Positions 58,007 through 64,000 of a stretch of 64,000 nucleotides of DNA are shown piece after piece; the first letter of the stretch is position 1, and every line of letters begins with the position of its first letter. The DNA is from Lindgomyces ingoldianus (lineage: Eukaryota; Ascomycota; Dothideomycetes; Pleosporales; Lindgomycetaceae). Both the position numbers and the translations under genes were made by a program. The DNA is taken from positions 1 through 64,000 of the forward strand of contig NW_022985239.1 of the NCBI RefSeq assembly GCF_010093535.1, read 5' to 3'. The notes below the pieces were generated by a model. It was not told the DNA's origin. It saw only the letters and a program-made list of their open reading frames with translations, and did no database searches.

Positions 58007-58960
58007 TTCAAATGTAACAGGAGGGGTGCTACTTTCTAGCAGCTCCTACTTACTAATTTTAGCTTAACAGAGGAGATTTGCCTATTTAACGCTGTTAATC
58101 TCCATTTTAAGCGTTATAAGGGTGCTACACGCGTAGAGTTTTAAGTAGAGATCTCTCTATAGGTTAAGGCATTAAAGAAGGCGTTTATATGTAACACATT
58201 AGTAAACAAGCTATCCTTACCACCTGCAAAGGATAATACTCTAATAACAAGCAGAAGACGTACGCAGAAGCTTCTGCGCAAAGCCTAGGCTATTAATTGC
58301 GTTACTGCTATTAAATCTAAGCTAGATCATCAGTTAATAATCTATAAAATGTGGCAATGCAGTGTAGCTGGTTGTAATAACTTTAGGAGATAGTGTTATA
58401 TCTATCTAAACAGCAGCTACTATAAGATTAAGCCTGTTAATGCTAAGCAGTAGTTGCAGTTAATTATTAACAGCAAGTCCTTAGCTATGCTCCCTTATCT
58501 AGATGTAATTAAGGTGTTAAAGCTACGCAGAAATTAGCTTAAGTTTAATCTCTATAGCTGCTAGAGAAAGAAGAAGCAGCAGGACTTATTATTATTATTA
58601 GATAGAGGCCTATTAATTAGGAAGCTGTAGAAGCAAGCTAAAAAGCAGCGTGTATTAAATTAAATAGTGCAGATAGAGGAAGACAAGGTTACTTAGGCTA
58701 AGAGGCGTAAGCTTTAAGAGTTTTAGCTTTAGCAGATAAGAGCAGTAGCTCTACCTTCTTTAGTTCTGCTAGCTTACTTTAATCTATAATATTAACAGCC
58801 TTACTAAGCAGAGACACTAGTATAAAAGCCTATTCTAGTTCTCTTATCTAGCCTAGTAGCTGGAGGAGGCAAAGAGGATACTTAAGAGGTTGTACAGAAG
58901 TTCTTTGCATAGCTTATTGTACAGCAGCTAGAGGACAAGCGCGCTAATTTTAAACAGGCT
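58007..58960 (+). pseudogene. Accessory ORF of copy 2, RIP-mutated remainder
   Basis: Reading on through stops gives LTEEICLFNAVNLHFKRYKG, RRRTQKLLRKA, the Cys box WQCSVAGCNNFRR*CYIYLN (~58350-58410) with YYKIKP, and a basic C-terminal tail (KKKQQDLLLLLDRGLL, KQAKKQRVLN). It aligns with copy 1's 54600-55440. The function is unknown; DNA binding is an inference from charge and the Cys box. Confidence 0.6.
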
Positions 58961-59259
58961 TGTAAAGTAGCTGTTAAACAGAAATAAACTATTAAGAATC
59001 TTTACTAAATAGCTAACTTTAAAGGCAACCTCTATTCTATTGCTATAGAATTTAGCCTTAAGGATAGCGTAGTTTAACACCTTAGCAAGGATCTCTGCTG
59101 TTTTAAGTAGGTATATTATACAGCAAGCAGCCTTCTCACCTTTAGCAGAGGTGCTAGAGCTAAGGTTAGTGGGTAGGTAAGAGGTGAAGACAATGCAACG
59201 TAAAAGTGCTTTATATATTACTATTATATATAGAGATACTCTATATAGCATTAATAGAA

Positions 59260-60290
59260 TTATTTAGTACTATAGAATCTCGCGCCTTACCTAATTAAGC
59301 TTCTCCTGCTTAATATATAGTCTGCTAGCAGCGTATTTAAAGTGCTTCTTTACAAATTTATTATAGTTACTCTTGTAAACAGTAGTAGCTAAGAAAGCTT
59401 TAAAGTCACCTCTATAATAAGCGCGCATATACACGTAGTTCCTCTAGATCTAAGCCTTTAAAACTGCAAAGGTAAGCTTAATAGAATTATAATTAGGCAA
59501 GTATAAAGGCAGATAACAAATAAAATAGCTAGCAGCCTAAATAACAGTCTCTACTTTATTATTTATGTAGATAGCAACGTTATTAAGTATAACAACTATG
59601 TGTTTAGGACTGTACACTAAGCAGAGTGTAGGAATAAAGCTATTCTAAATCCACTTAATAAAATCCTCTTTGTTAAAGTAGCCTTCCTTAATTACTATAC
59701 ATAGAAGGTAGCTGTGTATAGTATACGCAGGTAGAATTGCTTAGGTGTCTTCTTGCTTAATGCTCTAAGTATAACAGCTCTTATAGCCTATAAAAGCATA
59801 AGTGTAGTGCTGCTAGCTAGTCTTTTTATTAAATATTAACTTGTTTAGAAACATAAGATTATTAGCAGCAAATTACCTTATAGCGCAGTAATAGCGCTCC
59901 CTTAACTCCTTATTATAATTAATAGAGTATAGCCTTAGGCTTTAGCAGCTCTAACCTTAATCTTTTAGAAAGTTTCCTACACACCTGCAGCTTACTTTAA
60001 GCCTACGTTTAATAAGCAGCTACTTAACTATTTTATTTTAATACATCTATCTAGAATAAACAAGCTGCTTAAACAAAGCCTTAGCGTCTTCCCTAGTAAT
60101 CTTTAGTAGCTGTCTAAGCTTCTTTGTAGGTGGCTTTTGCACACTACTATGCTCCTTTAAGTTCTTTATTACATTATACACAGCACCTCTACTACAGCCC
60201 TTATAATTAGCAATAAGCTAAGGCTTCTATCTAAGAAGAAAAAAGCGCACAATATTTTAGCAGGTTTAATTAGAGAGGCCGCAGGTGCTT
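59260..60290 (-). pseudogene. DDE_3 transposase, copy 2
   Basis: Minus-strand counterpart of 55930-56950. It includes the phrase equivalent to YLPxYxxNYNxIxL at about 59469-59515 and the LDN box near 59575-59600, converging on the accessory ORF. It is interrupted by stops. Confidence 0.75.
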
Positions 60291-60326
60291 AGAGGCAGAG
60301 GACGTGGTTGCTAGAGCTAAGGTGCT

Positions 60327-60632
60327 TGTAACGGCGCAGGCAAGACAATGGGTCTGAATGCGGTATGAATCCACTCAGAGGCATATGGGAGTGCGTGGGG
60401 ACTCAGAGACCTGGGAATACCAATGACACCTATAGGCCTTGTACGTAGGATATCAGAAAACTACCGAGCTAGCTACAGGGCGAGGTGCGACTAAATACAT
60501 GAGGGAATAGGGGTAACAGCAGGGGGCCGGGCAGAGTCGAGTCAGGGTCGAGCCAGGGTCGGAGCCGATACGGAGACCCTTCGGATAGGTTCCGGGCGAC
60601 CCGAGATGGAACGATTCATGAGAATCGTTACA
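60327..60632 (+). mobile_element. H-family element, longest intact copy (H5)
   Basis: 306 bp with the target duplication GTGCT (60322-60326 and 60633-60637). Ends are TGTAACG and CGTTACA, and near the right end is a hairpin AACGATTC-ATGA-GAATCGTT. Ends of TG..CA type and a 5-bp duplication fit a solo LTR. No internal region occurs in the window. It is free of RIP. Confidence 0.9.
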
Positions 60633-60924
60633 GTGCTTAAGAAAGCCTGTGGGCGCAATACATAGGCGTGTAGGGTAACGCTAAACAGCTCTCTAAAACA
60701 TTAAAGTTAGCCTTATAATTACTTAATTAAGCAATAATTTAGGATTAACTCACAAGCTCTTGTAGATGCGTTAATAGGTAAAAATGCGGGCTAGTTGCGC
60801 GTTAGGTCTGACGCGGCTAGTAATTTGGGTGGGGGATTTGACGAAGCGAGAATGCCAAGACATTTCATCGATTACCTGCCCCGACAGATTGCACGGATTA
60901 ACGCACACAATAGATCGCGGGCGG

Positions 60925-61553
60925 GGACGCGAGGAACACGCACAGTGCGAGCTTGCGCGGAGCCTGCAACACCCGCGACCACCACAACCGTGGTGCCACG
61001 ACCACCACAATCGTTAACACAGCAGGTTAGTGTCTATTTTCTAGCTGTGCTTGGCGCATGAAAATGCTTTAACCTAGTAACTGCGCAGTGGATTTTAATT
61101 TTCCTTTTGCGCGGACGCGCGCACAGGCTCTGCAGTTCATTGCACCAGCAGCCGCGCCCGCCGACCACGACGACTACCACCACTACTACTAACATAACAG
61201 GTTTCTTGACTTTCTGGCCATGCTTTTAGGCATTGATACCCCGGCCCGGTGACTGCGCAGTTTGAATTTTCCTTTTACAAGGACGCCCGCACAGTCTCTG
61301 CAGTTCGCGCAGCAGCTACGAGCCCGACTGGAGACCACAACTACAACTACCACCATGACTACAACTATATAACTACCACTGAAGGTTTCTTTGCCTCCTA
61401 GCTGTGCCTAAGCCACTAATTCCCTAGCCTAGCATCTGCGCAGTTGATTTTGTTATTCCTTTGCCAGGGAAACGCGCACAAGCTCTCTGCAGTTCGCACA
61501 GCAGCGACAAGTCCCCGCCCGCAGACCACGGCTGCAACGACAACAACTACTGC
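60925..61553 (+). repeat. Tandem array of ~172-183 bp exon/intron-like modules
   Basis: At least three units share the boundary word CTGCGCAG (61081, 61253, 61436). Each holds an AT-rich start (GATTTT..TTTTCC, TTTGAATTTTCC), an acceptor-like CGCACAG, a conserved CTCTGCAGTTC box, an ACC/ACT-rich stretch coding Thr in one frame, and a donor-like GGTTTCTT or GGTTAGTG followed by a C/T-rich region. The array is cut by the LTR of element C at 61554. Confidence 0.7.
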
Positions 61554-64000
61554 TGTCACGATTGTGCACGAGTAAGGTTATAGAGCTTCACAGAGGTCTA
61601 GTTTAATTACTATGTAAGGTATTATAGTAGGTATAAGACGTTGTGTAAGAAACAGGAAAGTTAAAAAAAAAATTAGTAATTAAATACTTAGCTTAAAAGT
61701 CTAAGCGCTTTAAGTATAAATTAAGCCTATTTTAAGTTTAGTTAGTGTTAAAGTAGTTTATGCTTAAGTTTATGTCTATATTATATTATATTTATGTTAG
61801 ACATGCACTAATAATACTCTAGTACACATCTAATATAGTTATGTCTAGGATCTAGGGAGGATACTGTAACAGTACCTCCCCCCTTATTAGGAAGAAAATC
61901 CTTTACATTAGTAGTTCTAGCATTAAGTTGTCTTTATTAGGGTACAGGTTTAGTTTAGATAAGTATTAGGCGTAGAATTAAGTTACTATAAAGTTCTTTT
62001 ATAAGGCTTTTACAGGTTCTTATAACAGTTTGTTGTATTTAGTTTATTTTATAAAGTATTTATAAATATGTTTTTTTTTGTTAAACTAAATTTATTTAAT
62101 GTCTTTTATAACATATTCTAGTTTATTATTTATAATAATAGGTTTAAGTAGTAGGTTTAGCTGTTTAGATAAATAGTTAGATTTAAAAGCTACTTAGCGC
62201 AGCAATAATACATAGAACATAGGGTATATCTTTATGCTGTTAGGTAGGATTAATTAGTAAGTGTGTAATAAGACTATATAAGCTACTATAAAAAAGCTAA
62301 GGTTTTTCTAATTAAGTTTTTTTAATTATTAGTTTATTTAGATATTTCTAGCGTTAAGCTAGACCTTCTTACTAGCTGCATACGCAGGGGTAGAAGTTTA
62401 AAATTAGTTTATGTACTCTTGTTAAAAAGCTTAAGCCTATATAAGCTTTTTATAAATATATTTAGATCTATTTTAGATTTTGTTAATAAGTCTATTTACA
62501 TCTATTACTTATATAAATTAATAAGTTAGTTAAAGGGTATTTAAAAGTAGTTTAAATTTTATTTAAAGGTAGTATTTATAGTTTACTAAGAATAAAGATA
62601 CTTATGTTAATTTAGATATTATGTTATTAGCTTTAAACTATGCTATAGCTAACTATTTTACCTAGTTATTTTACTAGTAGTTTATATACACTTATAAGAC
62701 TTATTTTATTACAGTGTTTACATTCTTAGTCTAGCTGTTAGTCTTTAAGTAAAAAGCTATAGATAGATAAAGAATAATTTAGAGCTATTTATAAAGTTTA
62801 TTCTAAAAGGCTAAGATAAACTGTATACCTCTGTCTAATATAATTATATTAGGTAGGCTATAGTAAACTTATACATATTAGTAGAATAACTAGGCTATAT
62901 TAAAGGCAGTTATAAAGAAACATAGTATTAGGTGTTAATACTTAGTTAAGTAATTAATAACTACTATAATATTTATATACCTTTTAAATAAAAGTAAGTT
63001 AATAATAAAATTAATTAATATGTCTTTTTAAGCTTATTTAGAAATTAGAAGTAGTTTAAGTAGGCTATTATACTTTTTTTAAGAGGCCTTTACTTTACAG
63101 TAAGTATAGCAACATAATATATATTAGCGTACAGTATAGAACATGCAGGGCTAGTAGTACTCTCTCTGTAGTAGGTTAAGAGTTTTTCCTCTGCCTAAGT
63201 GTCCTTTAACAGGCAAGTTATGTATAATTTAAAGTAGTTTAATTCTTAGTTTATTAGAATTAAAAATTATAAGTTAGTTATAGTAATATAGCTTACTATT
63301 TTAGTTTTTATAGTTAGCTAGTGTTACCTTTTTTAACTAACTAGCGCTGTTTTAAAGCAGGTCTAAGGTTTTTTAAATAAATTTATTATTTAGATACTTA
63401 TTAGTAATAATTTAATTAATTATCTAATTTATTTTATTTAAGTTAAGGTTTAAAAATAGCTTAAGTTAAAGTAAAGTTTAGTGTTAAGCCTTTTACACTT
63501 TTTTCTAAGTAAAAATGTCTTAGAATTGCCTTATAAAGGCATTTAGTTTCCCTTTATTTTAACTAGAATAATAAGTAATCTTAAAATTAAAATAAGATAA
63601 GTATTTAAACTAATAAGCTTATTAGTAGCTAAGTTATTTTATAGTTGTAAAGTACTACAAGTTTTTATAGTTAGATAGGACCTGTATTAGATGCGCTGCA
63701 CTTTTTAGTTTAGGTTGCTATTATTTAAAGTAGTGTACTATAGTAAGTAATTTTTTATTATAGATCTTATAATTACCTTTTATAAAGCTTATTCTTTTTA
63801 AGAAGTATGTAATAGGCCTAATAGTCTTGTCTAGCTTAGTCTAAGAAAAAACTCCTGCTACTATGTAGTCTAAGGCATTAGCTTCTATAAGTATTAGTAG
63901 TTTAAAGTTAAAGTAGTAGAGTATTAGAGCTTTAGTAAAGGCTTTTTTTAGCTAGTTAAAAAACTATTAGTAATTTAAGTTAAAGTTAAATTAAATTTTT
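61554..64000 (-). mobile_element. Ty3/Gypsy element C (family of A and B), runs off the window
   Basis: The LTR is 61554-61871 (318 bp, TGTCACGATTG to ACTGTAACA), followed by the same interior as A (chromodomain side, integrase, start of RNase H/RT). The expected target duplication on the far side is ACTGC. It is inserted in the tandem module array. Confidence 0.93.

Larger units (their letters stand above)
57240..60887. mobile_element. DDE_3-type DNA transposon copy 2 (nested in copy 1's inverted repeat)
   Basis: Starts CTGTCGGGGCAGGTAATCGA at 57240 and ends with the exact reverse complement at 60887, flanked by AT on both sides (57238-57239 and 60888-60889). The outer ~90 bp of the TIRs are almost identical, and weaker inverse similarity reaches ~200 bp (57400-57445 against 60685-60735). 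Length is 3,648 bp, or ~3.3 kb without H5. It has the same gene arrangement as copy 1. Confidence 0.85.
48234..60918. mobile_element. DDE_3-type DNA transposon copy 1, interrupted by three insertions
   Basis: The inverted ends are GCGATCTATTGTGTGCGTTA at 48234 and its reverse complement ending at 60918. Inward, matching long TIR sequence continues (48266-48480 against 57050-57239). Removing copy 2 (57240-60887), element B (48954-54473), H4 (48639-48929) and their duplications leaves ~3.2 kb. The left flank CCGTGCA+ATGTCTTGG and the right flank CCAAGACAT+TGCACGG become exact inverse sequences once copy 2 is removed, which proves the nesting. The interior carries an accessory ORF on the plus strand and a transposase on the minus strand, both RIP-destroyed. 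Confidence 0.85.

Noticed and set aside
58928..59251. 107-codon minus-strand frame
   Set aside because: AT-rich composition and hydrophobic nonsense in the gap between two convergent transposon genes; no alignment to the transposase.
60784..61061. Overlapping plus and minus frames over the transposon TIR
   Set aside because: The TIR and flank are GC-normal and open in several frames; no domain or start context.

Overview
The window reads as nuclear DNA of a filamentous ascomycete (Pezizomycotina; a Dothideomycete is only a guess). The reasons are short GT-AG introns of about 50 bp, heterokaryon-incompatibility (HET), FunK1-kinase and Helo-like N-terminal protein families, Ty3/Gypsy elements, fungal pogo/Fot1-like and DDE_3-type DNA transposons, and very strong C-to-T and G-to-A decay of repeats in CpA/CpG context, the signature of repeat-induced point mutation (RIP). 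Most of the window is dead transposon DNA. Between about 16.8 and 45.8 kb no long open frame survives, because almost every former codon block is full of TAG and TAA.

Layout. 1-1.4 kb is a GC-normal edge with the 3' part of a Cys-rich DUF3716-like gene (minus strand). 1.4-5 kb is a RIP-eroded block with a pogo/Fot1 remnant. 5-16.8 kb is a gene island: an intact two-exon secreted or membrane Pro-rich/Cys-rich protein gene (6.3-8.5 kb), a broken HET gene (9.6-11.3 kb), a broken FunK1 kinase (11.6-12.9 kb), an intact two-exon Helo-like N-terminal gene on the minus strand (13.1-14.5 kb) and a second FunK1 fragment (15.7-16.5 kb). The last is a ~1.1 kb segmental duplicate of the first FunK1 3' region. 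HET, FunK1 and Helo-like families are typical of fungal allorecognition and NLR-type loci, so this looks like the remains of such a cluster.

16.8-46.1 kb is a four-level nest of LTR elements that can be resolved to the base by equal LTR lengths and 5-bp target duplications. An old solo LTR (G) was split by Ty3/Gypsy element E. E was then hit in its interior by chromovirus F and in its right LTR by Gypsy element D. D was hit by Gypsy element A. Each element keeps unmutated C/G at its outer LTR ends and is RIP-mutated inward.

46.1-48.2 kb is a small mosaic with three members of a ~300-bp solo-LTR-like family (H) and a small secreted Cys-rich protein gene whose 3' end now runs into an LTR fragment. 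48.2-60.9 kb is a DDE_3 transposon (copy 1) carrying two convergent genes, a transposase and an accessory ORF. It is interrupted by an H copy, by Gypsy element B (same family as A, with a 350-N gap) and, inside its own right inverted repeat, by a second copy of the same transposon (copy 2, itself carrying an H copy). 60.9-61.55 kb is a tandem repeat of exon/intron-like modules. 61.55 kb to the end is a third member of the A/B Gypsy family, cut by the window edge.

Living genes are few: the two spliced genes in the 5-16.8 kb island and perhaps the truncated secreted-protein gene and the edge gene. Everything else records transposition followed by RIP.
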